Under the pieces are notes generated by a model. That model saw only the letters and a program-made list of their open reading frames with translations, had not been told where the DNA came from and did not search any database. Position numbers and translations under genes: made by a program. Below are positions 52,504 through 61,808 of a stretch of 64,000 nt of DNA, piece by piece. The stretch comes from Anaerovorax odorimutans (GTDB lineage Bacteria; Bacillota; Clostridia; Peptostreptococcales; Anaerovoracaceae): NCBI RefSeq assembly GCF_024459955.1, contig NZ_JANFXK010000012.1, positions 1-64,000 of the forward strand. Reading direction: 5' to 3'. Position 1 is the stretch's first letter, and every line of letters starts with the position of its first letter.

Positions 52504-54024
52504 ATGAATATTTTAAATCGTTTACATTCCTATGCCCGGAATCATGGGCAGGACATAGCTATCCGATCAGGAGACAGCTTTTTCACTTATGCGCAGCTGG
52601 ATGACCTTTCCGGCCGCCTTGCCAACTATATTGAAGAACGCTGCGGAGGCAACAAAGCCCCTGTAGTTGTATATGGCCACAAGGGGATTTATATGATCCT
52701 CTGTTTTCTTGCGTCCGTAAAATCGGGCAGAGCATATTGTCCGCTGGATATTTCTATTCCCGATACGAGAGTGGAGGATACCATCAGCGCGGCCCGGCCA
52801 TCGGTGATCTTCGCGCTGGAGGAAATGACCGCCGACGTGAAAGGAGCGATTTCTTTAGAGGAGACAAAAGAAATCATTGAGAAAACAAAGGAGCCGATTG
52901 ACGAAAGTCATTATGTGAGCGGCGATGATGTTTTCTATATTATTTTCACCTCCGGCAGTACCGGAACACCAAAGGGAGTACAGATCACAGCCGACAATCT
53001 CAACCATTACCTGGAATGGTCGGTAGGGCTGGGAACCCGTCCTGAGGACAAGTTGGGAAAAGTCTTTCTCAATCAGGCGCCGTTCTCCTTTGATCTTTCG
53101 GTAATGGACGTTTATACGTGCCTGGCCAGCAGAGGAACGCTCTACCTGCTGGACAAGGAAGTACAGCTGGATTTCAAGCGGCTGATTCCCGCTCTTCAGG
53201 AATCGGGAGCCGCCGTATGGGTGTCCACGCCTTCCTTTGCCGATATGTGTATGGCGGATAAGAGCTTTTCGGCGGAGCTGATGCCAAAGCTGGAGACATT
53301 CCTCTTCTGCGGAGAGACGCTGACCAATACAACGGCGTTAAAGCTGATGGAACGTTTTCCGGATGCTGTTATCATGAATACCTACGGCCCCACCGAGTCC
53401 ACGGTGGCCGTTACGGAGATACAGGTGACAAAAGAACTGGCGGAGACTGTTCAGCCGCTGCCGGTGGGAGTGCCCAAGCCGGGAACCTTTTTCGAGATCC
53501 ACCAGGAGGACGGAAGTCTGGCGCCTGCCGGAGAATCGGGAGAGATCATCATTGTGGGAGATACGGTCAGCGCCGGATATTTCGGCAGAGAAGATCTGAC
53601 GAGAAAGGCCTTTTTCGACTGTATGAAAGACGGAAGGAATCATCGCGCTTATCGGACCGGGGACAAAGGCTATCTGGATGATGAAGGCAATCTCCACTAT
53701 CAGGGACGGATTGATCTGCAGATCAAGCTCAACGGATACCGGATCGAGATCGAAGATATTGAAAAGAACATTGTCCGTCTGGAAGAGATTTCTCATGCGG
53801 TAGTGGTGCCCAATATAAAAGAGGGTAAAGTAAAAAGCCTGACGGCTTTTGTGACAGGCTGCACAAAGCCGGAGAGCGGTTTTAAATTTTCAAAGGAAAT
53901 GAAAGAACGGCTCAGGGCATTCCTGCCGGCCTATATGATTCCAAAGAAAATCGTTCACATGGAAAACCTGCCGATGAACAATAACGGCAAGGTGGACCGC
54001 AAACAGCTGGGAGGACTTGCATAA
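52504..54024 (+). CDS. dltA: D-alanine--D-alanyl carrier protein ligase
   Basis: A 506-residue adenylate-forming enzyme that activates D-Ala and loads it on DltC. FTSGSTGTPKGV (P-loop), NTYGPTEST, YRTGDKGYLDDEGN, GRIDLQIKLNGYRIE and the C-terminal catalytic lysine in NNNGKVDRKQL. GAAGGGAAGTG precedes the ATG. First gene of dltABCDX; its TAA overlaps the dltB ATG. Confidence 0.97.
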   Translation: MNILNRLHSYARNHGQDIAIRSGDSFFTYAQLDDLSGRLANYIEERCGGNKAPVVVYGHKGIYMILCFLASVKSGRAYCPLDISIPDTRVEDTISAARPSVIFALEEMTADVKGAISLEETKEIIEKTKEPIDESHYVSGDDVFYIIFTSGSTGTPKGVQITADNLNHYLEWSVGLGTRPEDKLGKVFLNQAPFSFDLSVMDVYTCLASRGTLYLLDKEVQLDFKRLIPALQESGAAVWVSTPSFADMCMADKSFSAELMPKLETFLFCGETLTNTTALKLMERFPDAVIMNTYGPTESTVAVTEIQVTKELAETVQPLPVGVPKPGTFFEIHQEDGSLAPAGESGEIIIVGDTVSAGYFGREDLTRKAFFDCMKDGRNHRAYRTGDKGYLDDEGNLHYQGRIDLQIKLNGYRIEIEDIEKNIVRLEEISHAVVVPNIKEGKVKSLTAFVTGCTKPESGFKFSKEMKERLRAFLPAYMIPKKIVHMENLPMNNNGKVDRKQLGGLA

Positions 54025-55181
54025 TGAGCTTCTTTGGAAGTATACAGTTTTTTCTATTGATGATTTTGCTTTTTATACCTGCCGCGGTTCTGGGACTTAG
54101 GGGTAAGTCCCTCCGCGGTTACAGGACGGCGGCATCGGTGCTGATGATCGGACTTGTGATGTGGCCTAATAAAGAGCAGCTTTTGTATCTGATCGCCTTC
54201 TATGTTCTGGAGTTTGTCCTGGTAAAGGCCTATCTGAAACTGAGACTGGCCCAGGCGGATCACAGAAGCGCGGCGATCTATCGGATATTCCTTTTTATCA
54301 GTATTCTGCCCCTCATCCTCTGTAAGATTTCAGAGGTGTCGGGCGGATTTGCGCTCGGACTGTTTCAGTTCCTGGGAATATCCTATCTGACCTTCCGGGT
54401 GGCCCAAATGATTATCGAAATCTACGACGGGATCATCAAGGAAGTCAGATGGCTGGACTTTACCGACTTTCTGCTGCTTTTCACGACGTTCAGCAGCGGC
54501 CCCATCGACCGCAGCAGACGCTACATAAAGGATGGGGAGACCCGTTATACCAGAGATGCGTATCTGGAGCTTCTGGGAGACGGGCTGCTAAAGATCTTAA
54601 TAGGGGTTATTTATAAATTTATTCTGGCGACATTGGTCCATAAGGGTGTGGCATTTTTCGAGGATCCGCAGAGCTTTCTGGAATTCGCGGGCTACAGCTA
54701 TTGCTACGGAATCTATATGTTCTTCGACTTCGCGGGCTACAGCGCGATGGCCATAGGCGCCAGCTATATACTGGGAATCAAAGTACCGGAAAACTTCAAC
54801 AAGCCTTTTATCAGTATTGATATGAAGGATTTTTGGAACAGATGGCACATGACGCTCTCTTTCTGGTTCCGGGACTTTATTTTTTCCCGATTCATGATGC
54901 TGGCCATAAAGGGGAAATGGTTCGCATCAAGGCTGACCGGCGCTTCTGTCGGTTTTATAATCAACATGTTTGTTATGGGGGCCTGGCATGGGCTTGCCGT
55001 AAACTATATATTATACGGACTGTATCACGGCGTACTTTTGGCATTGACGGAGATCTACCAGAAAAAGTCCGGATTTTATAAAAAGAACAAAAAGAAAACC
55101 TGGTACAAAACAATATCCTGGTTTGTCACGTTAAATATGGTAATGTTTGGCTTTCTCCTGTTTTCAGGGGAACTAATTTAG
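54024..55181 (+). CDS. dltB: teichoic acid D-alanyltransferase DltB (MBOAT)
   Basis: A 385-residue membrane O-acyltransferase that moves D-Ala from carrier protein across the membrane. About 11 hydrophobic segments; MBOAT signatures TFSSGPIDRSRRY, DFWNRWHMTLSFWFRDF and the catalytic histidine in MGAWHGLAVNYI. Starts at TAATG overlap with dltA. Confidence 0.96.
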   Translation: MSFFGSIQFFLLMILLFIPAAVLGLRGKSLRGYRTAASVLMIGLVMWPNKEQLLYLIAFYVLEFVLVKAYLKLRLAQADHRSAAIYRIFLFISILPLILCKISEVSGGFALGLFQFLGISYLTFRVAQMIIEIYDGIIKEVRWLDFTDFLLLFTTFSSGPIDRSRRYIKDGETRYTRDAYLELLGDGLLKILIGVIYKFILATLVHKGVAFFEDPQSFLEFAGYSYCYGIYMFFDFAGYSAMAIGASYILGIKVPENFNKPFISIDMKDFWNRWHMTLSFWFRDFIFSRFMMLAIKGKWFASRLTGASVGFIINMFVMGAWHGLAVNYILYGLYHGVLLALTEIYQKKSGFYKKNKKKTWYKTISWFVTLNMVMFGFLLFSGELI

Positions 55182-55199
55182 AAATTGAGGTGTGTTGAA

Positions 55200-55430
55200 A
55201 TGGAAGAAAAAGTGTTGGATCTGTTGGAAGAAATTTGCGAGGACGATGTAGTTAGAGAAGATCTGGATATCAATCTCTTTGAGGAAGATCTTATGGATTC
55301 TCTGGCCTTTACGGAGCTTTTAGTGGGGATTGAAGAAAACTTCGGAATCGTGATTTCACCCTCAGAAGTAGAAAGAAGCGATGTGGAAACGCCTAATAAG
55401 ATCATTGCGCTGATTAAAGCAAGGAGCTAG
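55200..55430 (+). CDS. dltC: D-alanyl carrier protein
   Basis: A 76-residue acyl-carrier-type protein. The 4'-phosphopantetheine serine is S34 in DLMDSLAFTEL. ATG 55200 follows GAGGTG at 9-nt spacing; an upstream in-frame start at 55185 is unlikely. Between dltB and dltD. Confidence 0.95.
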   Translation: MEEKVLDLLEEICEDDVVREDLDINLFEEDLMDSLAFTELLVGIEENFGIVISPSEVERSDVETPNKIIALIKARS

Positions 55431-55434
55431 TCCT

Positions 55435-56613
55435 GTGAAAAAGGTAACCGCATTTTTTATTGCACTGGTCTTATTCTTGGGAACAGCCTGCGGGATCCAC
55501 TTTTTTGTTGATAAAAATATTAAATTTGATCCCCACTCCTTTGGAGCCTGGATCAATCAGCATAAATTTTTTGCCGGAGATGAGATTAAGACGAACATTG
55601 ATGACAATACCATCGTTGTACTGGGGTCATCGGAGTTTCGCCATGGGACATCTATGTCCACGCATCCGGTCAATTTGTTTAAGAACAATTCCATGCATAT
55701 GATGATGGTGGGAGCGGGGTACTATCAGTCTCTGTTCCATTCCGTGGAACTGGCCGCTATTGAAGACGGCATCAAAAACAAAAAGGTAGTGCTGATCTTA
55801 TCCCCCCAGTGGTTTAAAAAGAAAGGTGTGCTGGCTCCTGCGTATGCTTCGCGTTTTTCCGAAGATAATTTTATCGCTATGCTGCAGAACAAGCATATCT
55901 CCAAAGAGACCAAGGAGTACATTATAAAGCGCAGTAAAAAGCTGCTGCGAGGAGACCCGCCGACAAAGGATCGGGTTGAAAAATACGAACGAATTTTTAT
56001 GACGGGCACTGCCTCTCTGTCGGACAGGCAGTACGTACACTTTTACAGGAAGTTTCTTGCGGAAAAAAGCAAACTCAGCATATATGCCGCAGCAAAGGTT
56101 AAGGGTGTTAAAGACTACGATCCATCCAAAACATACAGTACAGAGGAACCTGACTGGCAGAAATACGCAGTAAAGGCCGAAGCTGAGGGAAGGGAAGCAG
56201 TAGAGGACAATCCCTTTTACGTGGATAACCGGATCTATAAGAGGGAGTTTCTTCCCGAATTGAAAAAAAAGAAGGATTCAGCAATCCATTCCTCCTACGC
56301 CAAGTCACGGGAATACAATGATTTGCGGTGTTTCCTCCGGGTCTGTCAGGAAACGGGCATCGAGCCTATGCTGGTCCTGCAGCCGGTAAACGGCTACTGG
56401 TATGACCATCTGGGCTTTCCAAAAGAAGAGCGGCAGATCTATTATCAGAAGATCCGGGATCTGGCGGGTGAATTCGGCGTACAGGTGGCGGACTTCAGTA
56501 AAGAAGAATATACCCCGTATTATTTTATCGACAAGGTCCATTTAGGATGGAAAGGATGGCTTGACGTAAATGAAAGTATTTACAAATTTGCGACAAAAAA
56601 TGAAAAACAGTAA
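55435..56613 (+). CDS. dltD: D-alanyl-lipoteichoic acid biosynthesis protein DltD
   Basis: A 392-residue protein with an N-terminal anchor helix (~5-22) and an extracytoplasmic SGNH-like esterase domain: VVLGSSEFRHG (nucleophile Ser) and the late DKVHLGWKGW (catalytic Asp/His). It completes D-Ala transfer to teichoic acid. GTG start, AAGGAG upstream within the dltC end. Confidence 0.95.
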   Translation: MKKVTAFFIALVLFLGTACGIHFFVDKNIKFDPHSFGAWINQHKFFAGDEIKTNIDDNTIVVLGSSEFRHGTSMSTHPVNLFKNNSMHMMMVGAGYYQSLFHSVELAAIEDGIKNKKVVLILSPQWFKKKGVLAPAYASRFSEDNFIAMLQNKHISKETKEYIIKRSKKLLRGDPPTKDRVEKYERIFMTGTASLSDRQYVHFYRKFLAEKSKLSIYAAAKVKGVKDYDPSKTYSTEEPDWQKYAVKAEAEGREAVEDNPFYVDNRIYKREFLPELKKKKDSAIHSSYAKSREYNDLRCFLRVCQETGIEPMLVLQPVNGYWYDHLGFPKEERQIYYQKIRDLAGEFGVQVADFSKEEYTPYYFIDKVHLGWKGWLDVNESIYKFATKNEKQ

Positions 56614-56731
56614 GGTGTGGGCCTATGGTAAATATGTGTTGCTCTTTTATGTATTGATGATGGTCATTTACGGCTATTTCATGATGGCTAACCTGTCAAC
56701 CGCGCCTAAATTTATTTACGCACAATTTTAA
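56600..56731 (+). CDS. dltX: small membrane protein DltX
   Basis: A 43-codon gene overlapping the 3' end of dltD in another frame. The peptide is one transmembrane helix (~11-30) and ends FIYAQF, matching the conserved FIY-x-x-F C-terminus of DltX, which helps pass D-Ala between DltB and DltD. In Bacillus and Staphylococcus dltX is the first gene of the operon; here it is the last. ATG 56600 has only a weak ribosome site, so translation is probably coupled to dltD. Confidence 0.85.
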   Translation: MKNSKVWAYGKYVLLFYVLMMVIYGYFMMANLSTAPKFIYAQF

Positions 56732-56748
56732 ATATTGGCTGCAATATG

Positions 56749-56776
56749 AAAGACCGCTTGTGAAAAGCGGTCTTTT
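56749..56776 (+). terminator. terminator of the dlt operon
   Basis: AAAGACCGCTT (56749-56759) / AAGCGGTCTTT (56765-56775), then TGCTGTTTTTT. Confidence 0.9.
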
Positions 56777-56888
56777 GCTGTTTTTTGTTGCGTTTTTGCC
56801 ATAAATGGCATCTTAAGTAATAAGGAAATGTAAAAGCTATGGTATAATGGATTAATCGTTATTTTAGAATTATATCATAGGTGGAAAT

Positions 56889-57449
56889 ATGAATCCTAAA
56901 AAGAAAAGACGCTTATTTGACACTAAGATAGAACCCGAATATCAACGAGTTTTTACTTTTATATACGCACGGTTGGATCGGGACAGAGAACTGGCAATGG
57001 ATATTACGCAGGATACGATGGAACTGGCCTGGAACCGGATTGAGCAGCTGAAGAATATAGAATCCGCACGCGCATGGCTGATGCAAATTGCCATGAATGA
57101 AATACGCAAATACTTTCGTGCGCAGAATGCGCAGAAACGGAATTTGTTCCATGAGGAAAGCTATGATCTGCAGGAATTTGAAATCTCTGAAAATCCCGAA
57201 CAGATAGAAGCCGATGTGCTGGAAACAATCATCGCCAGGGAGGACAGAAAAATAATGATGGAGGCATTCAAACGAGTGCGGGAAAAGTATAGAATTTTAT
57301 TAGACCTCAGGCTGATTCAGGATCTGAAATTTTCACAAATTGCGATCATTATGCAGATGGAAGAGGGCACGGCAAGGGTTTACTATGGCAGAGCGGTGAA
57401 GATGCTGGATAAAGAATATCGCCAGATAGTAGGGGAGGGTGACAAATGA
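56889..57449 (+). CDS. ECF-type RNA polymerase sigma factor
   Basis: A 186-residue sigma-70-like factor. Region 2 ~18-85 (FTFIYARLDRDRELAMDITQ, then AWNRIEQLKNIESARAWLMQIA), region 4 ~125-180 (FKRVREKYRILLDLRLIQDL, QIAIIMQMEEGTARVYYGRA). Overlaps the anti-sigma gene by 4 bp. The promoter at 56810-56880 could be self-recognised. Confidence 0.92.
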   Translation: MNPKKKRRLFDTKIEPEYQRVFTFIYARLDRDRELAMDITQDTMELAWNRIEQLKNIESARAWLMQIAMNEIRKYFRAQNAQKRNLFHEESYDLQEFEISENPEQIEADVLETIIAREDRKIMMEAFKRVREKYRILLDLRLIQDLKFSQIAIIMQMEEGTARVYYGRAVKMLDKEYRQIVGEGDK

Positions 57450-58192
57450 AAAAAGAAAAGCCAACCTATACACATGAGGAACGTGTTGAGTTTGTACAGA
57501 AAGCCGCAGAGGAGGACTATAAAGAAGAAATTGGCGAGCTTCCCCCTTTGAACCGGGATTTCATGAAAAGCGATCAGGATATGAGGAAAAAGCCAAACCG
57601 CGCAAAGCGTTACGCGGCCATTGCCGCGGCCGTCGTTCTTGTTTTTCTGGTGGGTAGTATGATTTCCGCAATAACATCAAATGATGAGGCATATGGAGAC
57701 AAAGGACTGCTGCACAGGCTCTACAAGTCGATCCAGGGCCTTGGCACAGATAAACAAGATGAATTAACAGAAAACGTAGTGCTGGATGAACTCCAAATAA
57801 GCAGCATGGACGATATTGATGCGGCCATAAATTTTGCGGATGGTGTTTTATACGTTCCGGAATATATTCCAAGTGGGTACAAGCTGGTTTCGCTGTCGAT
57901 GGAATCTTATAGCCTGGGAGATTTTATCGCAAAGTATAAATTTACAAACGATAAGGATGCAGAATCGTTAGGCATCACGGAAATGTATTCCCCAGTGGGT
58001 GGACAGGTTAGCTGTTCTGGAGATGGGGAACTAATCAAGCTGAAAGACCGCGCAATCTATCTTCAAGAGGGCGATGAAAAAGGAATCCTCTATGCTACTG
58101 TATACACGGAGGACAGTATGACGCAGATTGATGGGAAACTCTCACGTGAGGAAATCCTCAAAGTGGCGAAAAATTTGAAAAAAACTCCCTGA
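57446..58192 (+). CDS. membrane anti-sigma factor with DUF4367 domain
   Basis: A 248-residue protein: cytoplasmic N-terminus (~1-53) presumably binding the sigma factor, transmembrane helix ~54-72, extracytoplasmic part with a DUF4367 domain (~130-248; YVPEYIPSGYKLVSLSM). No zinc-binding HxxxCxxC motif is seen. Signal sensed unknown. Confidence 0.85.
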   Translation: MKKEKPTYTHEERVEFVQKAAEEDYKEEIGELPPLNRDFMKSDQDMRKKPNRAKRYAAIAAAVVLVFLVGSMISAITSNDEAYGDKGLLHRLYKSIQGLGTDKQDELTENVVLDELQISSMDDIDAAINFADGVLYVPEYIPSGYKLVSLSMESYSLGDFIAKYKFTNDKDAESLGITEMYSPVGGQVSCSGDGELIKLKDRAIYLQEGDEKGILYATVYTEDSMTQIDGKLSREEILKVAKNLKKTP

Positions 58193-58208
58193 ATTTCAGG
58201 GAGTTTTT
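58181..58208 (+). terminator. terminator overlapping the anti-sigma stop codon
   Basis: AAAACTCCCTGAA pairs with TTCAGGGAGTTTT; the TGA stop (58190-58192) lies inside the left arm. Confidence 0.9.
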
Positions 58209-58288
58209 CAGGGAGAATCTTCGCCGACAACTTGAAGTGAAGATAGTATGCTTTTATAAACGGCATCCTCGCAGCAATCCGGACAAAT

Positions 58289-58657
58289 TTATAAGATTTC
58301 TTTACAGTGCTTTTTCAATACATCGAAGGTTTCATCGCTGATGTGGTGTTCGATCTTGCAGGCGTCCGTACGGGCGGTGCTCTCACTGACCCCCAGATGG
58401 GTGAGGATCTTAATCAGCGTATTGTGCCGCTCATAGATGGAGTCGGCGATCTTTTTCCCCGGAGGGAGCAGTGAGATATATCCGGCGGAATCCCGTTCAA
58501 TATATCCGTTTTCCTCTAATTGTTTCATAGCGACACTGACACTGGGTTTTGAAAAGCCCAGCTCATTGACAACATCAATGGAACGTACTTGTCCTTTTTC
58601 TTTTTTTATCATCAGTATGGCTTCCAGATAATTCTCTGCTGATTCCTGTATTTTCAA
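58289..58657 (-). CDS. DtxR/MntR-family metal-dependent regulator
   Basis: A 122-residue regulator. Winged helix ~5-60 (QESAENYLEAILM, FSKPSVSVAMKQLEENGYI). Metal-site residues follow the DtxR pattern: ERHNTLIKIL and ACKIEHHIS with Cys, Glu and His. It lacks the SH3-like third domain. Start is TTG 58657, supported by AAGGAGG (8-nt spacer) and family N-termini. Controls iron or manganese homeostasis genes not present here. Confidence 0.88.
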   Translation of the reverse strand: MKIQESAENYLEAILMIKKEKGQVRSIDVVNELGFSKPSVSVAMKQLEENGYIERDSAGYISLLPPGKKIADSIYERHNTLIKILTHLGVSESTARTDACKIEHHISDETFDVLKKHCKEIL

Positions 58658-58728
58658 TGGATTATCCTCCTTAGACTGTACGAATTCATAAGACAAGTAT
58701 ACCACAAGGGCGGCATAATTAAAACTGA

Positions 58729-59433
58729 TTATTCTACGGCCATTTCCAAAGCCAGCTGCATCATATCAGTAAAGGATTTTTCCCGTTCTTCGGTGGTAGA
58801 ACGTTCCCCTGTGACAAAGTGGTCGCTGATGGTCATCATGGCTAAAGCGTTGACACGATTGTAGGCGGCATTCATATAGAGGGCCGCGGCCTCCATTTCT
58901 ACAGCCAGAATTCCCATTTCCGCCCATTTCTTCCACCAGTCGCCGAACTCATAGAACACATCACAGGAAACAATATTTCCGGCTTTAAAAGGAATGTTCA
59001 GGGCCTCCGATGCGTCACGGGCCTTGGACAAGAGCTCATAGCTGGCGCATGGGGCGTAGTTGCCGGGCACGTTGAATGCGTGAATATAATTGGAATCCGT
59101 AGACGCTCCCACTCCGATAACCAGATCTTTAATTTTCACATCCTCGTGGAAGGAACCGGCCGTTCCGATGCGAATTAAATTCTGAACATGGTACTCTGTA
59201 ATCAGCTCCCAGGAATAAATGCCCATGGACGGCATGCCCATGCCCGTTCCCTGAACAGATACAGGAACGCCTTTGTAGGTGCCGGTATATCCCAGCATTC
59301 CGCGAATCTCATTGTAAAGCTTGGGGCTATCGAGAAAATTTTCCGCAATGAATTTTGCCCGCAGAGGATCACCGGGAAGCAGAATCGTTTCTGCAATATC
59401 GCCTTTGTTGGCAGCGTTAATATGTGTACTCAT
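58729..59433 (-). CDS. deoD: purine-nucleoside phosphorylase (DeoD type)
   Basis: A 234-residue hexameric phosphorylase splitting purine nucleosides with phosphate. TILLPGDPLRAKFIAENFL, QGTGMGMPSMGIYSWEL, LIRIGTAGSFHEDVKI, AVEMEAAALYMNA and the catalytic Asp in TISDHFVTGE. ATG 59433 after GGAAAGGAT; ATG 59451 lacks this. Confidence 0.96.
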   Translation of the reverse strand: MSTHINAANKGDIAETILLPGDPLRAKFIAENFLDSPKLYNEIRGMLGYTGTYKGVPVSVQGTGMGMPSMGIYSWELITEYHVQNLIRIGTAGSFHEDVKIKDLVIGVGASTDSNYIHAFNVPGNYAPCASYELLSKARDASEALNIPFKAGNIVSCDVFYEFGDWWKKWAEMGILAVEMEAAALYMNAAYNRVNALAMMTISDHFVTGERSTTEEREKSFTDMMQLALEMAVE

Positions 59434-59459
59434 AATATTTATCCTTTCCATATATCTTA

Positions 59460-59922
59460 ATAATCTCTATCATACATCAAACAGGCGAGTTCTTTCAAGC
59501 TTTTCTCGGCGTTGTCCTGACTCTGGCAACAATTCTCTTGCGTTCATTGAACAAACTGCTCTAACCAGCGAGCCCCATCGAGGCCTTTTTTTGCGATATG
59601 CATATTTGCTCAACAACGAGGGCATTTCGACTTTATTGTTGAGGTATTTCCAAGGTTTGCGGTCTCTGCTCCTGTTCAAATCTGCATATTGATCGAGATT
59701 TTATACTCGCATGCTCTGTATCCTTGAAAAAAGGTCAACAACAACTTAGTTTTTCGCTGCGTGTTGATAAAAATAGCAATTTGCCTTTTTACCTATTGAT
59801 ATTTTGGGGTTGGAGCCCAATAACACCCCCCTTGCAATTCTCTGATCCGAATTGTATACTGAACGGAGGTAGGAAATTGAGAAAAAGAAACTAAAAATTT
59901 GAATTTATTGGATTGATTTTTA
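59460..59922. other. interval with inverted repeat, no intact gene
   Basis: CTCAACAA (59609-59616) / TTGTTGAG (59636-59643) is an exact inverted repeat. Short frames on both strands show no family. Likely promoter region of deoD plus decayed DNA belonging to the Rpn remnant. Confidence 0.35.
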
Positions 59923-60216
59923 TTTGCAGAAACAGTGGAGGATCTGGAGATTTTACAGGATACATCGCAGGAAGTTGCTGAAAATTCTGTCAGCAGTAAA
60001 ATCCTGAGGATGCAAAGAAAAATCGAAAAAATCCGATCCAGTGAAGAGATTGGGGTGAAATATATGAACGAATATGAAGAAAGGGTGTTGGAACAGCAGG
60101 AAGCCCGCCAAGAAGAACGGAAAAAGATAGCGGTCAAATTGAAAGCGAAAAAGATACCATTAAAGGAAATTGCAGAGATTACTGGTCTGGACATTAAAGA
60201 AATCAAAGAACTGTGA
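59923..60216 (+). pseudogene. Rpn/PDDEXK_2 family, C-terminal fragment
   Basis: About 97 codons without a proper start, reading IRSSEEIGVKYMNEYEERVL, then basic coiled coil and KIPLKEIAEITGLDIKEI, the typical C-terminal tail of Rpn-type transposase-like proteins. The nuclease domain is missing. Different in sequence from the tail of the gene at 1-970. A ribosome-like CGGAGG at 59865 belongs to no frame that continues. Confidence 0.65.
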
Positions 60217-60234
60217 ACAGTAAAGCAGCAAATT

Positions 60235-60280
60235 AAAAAAGAGACAAGGGCAAAACGATTATGTTCCCCGTGTCTCTTTT
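60235..60280. terminator. bidirectional terminator between the Rpn remnant and brnQ
   Basis: AAAAAAGAGACAAGGG (60235-60250) pairs with CCCCGTGTCTCTTTT (60266-60280) with one bulge; A and T tracts on both sides. Serves brnQ on the minus strand. Confidence 0.85.
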
Positions 60281-60293
60281 CCATTATACGCTT

Positions 60294-61574
60294 TTACACT
60301 GTGGTTTTGCGTCTTGCAAAAATCAGTGCCGTGCCTACTGCGAAGATTGCGGCGAAGGAAATCCAACCAAAACCGAAGTCCGACAAGGGCAGGTGGGTGA
60401 CAAATCTCAGCGGCACGCCCCATCCGTAGAGTATTTCGCAGAGACTGCCCAGTGTGGCTCCGATCACCGCGCCGCGTATGACGTAATCGTTGGAAAACCG
60501 TTTGGCGAAAAAGGACAGCACAATCAGGGTGAGCGCTCCCGGATAAATCAAGTTCAAAACAGGCTGGGCGATGGCGACGATCTGGTCGATTCCGAAGTTT
60601 GCGACAAAAGCGCTGAACAGGCAAATCACCACAGTAAGAGCCTTGTATCCCAGTCTGCCATTTGAAAGCTGAGAAAAATAATCGGCGCTGGCGCTGACTA
60701 AAGCGGCAGCCGTAGTGATGCAGGCCAGAGTTACGACGATTCCCAGAACAACGACGCCGAACTGCCCCATCAGGCTGTGGATGATATCTACAATCAGCTG
60801 AGAACGGTTGACATCCGGACCGTAAAGCGTGGATGCGGTGGCGCCCAGAAAGGTCAGGCCGCAATAGATCACAAGAAGCCCTGCGGCAGCGATCAGACTG
60901 GAATTGCAGACGACCTTATATTTGATTTGGGTATCGGTATAGCCTTTTTCCATGACCGTTTTGACAATGATAATCCCAAAGGCCAGAGCTGCCAGCACGT
61001 CCATGGTCTGATAACCGGAATTTACCCCTTCGACAACCACATTATCCAGCTGGGGCTCACTGGCAATGGGACCGATCGGCGTGATAATCCCCTTAATAAT
61101 CAGCAGGATGAGGCCGATGAACAGAGCCGGGGTGAGAAACTTGCCGATGATATCAATTACCGAAGACTCCCGGATTGTCAGCAGCAGGATGACGGCGAAA
61201 AAGATCGCGATGGGCAGTTTTGAACCGATATCCCCAAAAACAGGAGTCACAAACATTTCATAGGTTGTGGCACCGGTACGAGGAATGGCAATCAGAGGCC
61301 CGATGCAGAGAATCATGGCGGCAAACATCAGGGTTCCCGGTATCTTGCCGATGTGCCCGGTAACGTCCTCCACCTCACCGCCGCTCTTGATGAGAGCAAA
61401 TATAGCCAGCACGGACAGCCCGATATCCGCCAGATAATAGCAGATAAAGCCGAGAAACCAATCGCTTCCCGCGCCCATGCCTAGATAAGGCGGAAAAATA
61501 ATGTTTCCCGCGCCGAAAAACATGGAAAAAAGAGCAAACCCTACGACCAGCTGGTCGCTGAACCGTTTTTTCAT
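60294..61574 (-). CDS. brnQ: branched-chain amino acid carrier (LIVCS family)
   Basis: A 426-residue membrane transporter with about 12 helices. SDQLVVGFALFSMFFGAGNI and FPPYLG at the N-terminus, FGIIIVKTVMEKGYTD and TLACITTAAALVSASADYF are typical BrnQ blocks. It imports Leu, Ile and Val with Na+ or H+. GGAAAGGATC precedes ATG 61574. Confidence 0.95.
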   Translation of the reverse strand: MKKRFSDQLVVGFALFSMFFGAGNIIFPPYLGMGAGSDWFLGFICYYLADIGLSVLAIFALIKSGGEVEDVTGHIGKIPGTLMFAAMILCIGPLIAIPRTGATTYEMFVTPVFGDIGSKLPIAIFFAVILLLTIRESSVIDIIGKFLTPALFIGLILLIIKGIITPIGPIASEPQLDNVVVEGVNSGYQTMDVLAALAFGIIIVKTVMEKGYTDTQIKYKVVCNSSLIAAAGLLVIYCGLTFLGATASTLYGPDVNRSQLIVDIIHSLMGQFGVVVLGIVVTLACITTAAALVSASADYFSQLSNGRLGYKALTVVICLFSAFVANFGIDQIVAIAQPVLNLIYPGALTLIVLSFFAKRFSNDYVIRGAVIGATLGSLCEILYGWGVPLRFVTHLPLSDFGFGWISFAAIFAVGTALIFARRKTTV

Positions 61575-61808
61575 AATATTGAAGATCCTTTCCGAAAACG
61601 ATATATAAAATCTTAGTATGTGCATTGTTGCATGTCTTTAACTAAATTACGGTAACATATAAGGCGGGGAAAATCAATGCCGATGTCATAAAATCTGCCG
61701 CTATTTATTTGCTTTCCCAAAAGAAAAATGATATATTTGTATGAACTCGGCGAAACTAGACTTATGTGCCGGGTTTTTCAAAAAGGCAGACGAGAGGAGA
61801 CAAAAATT

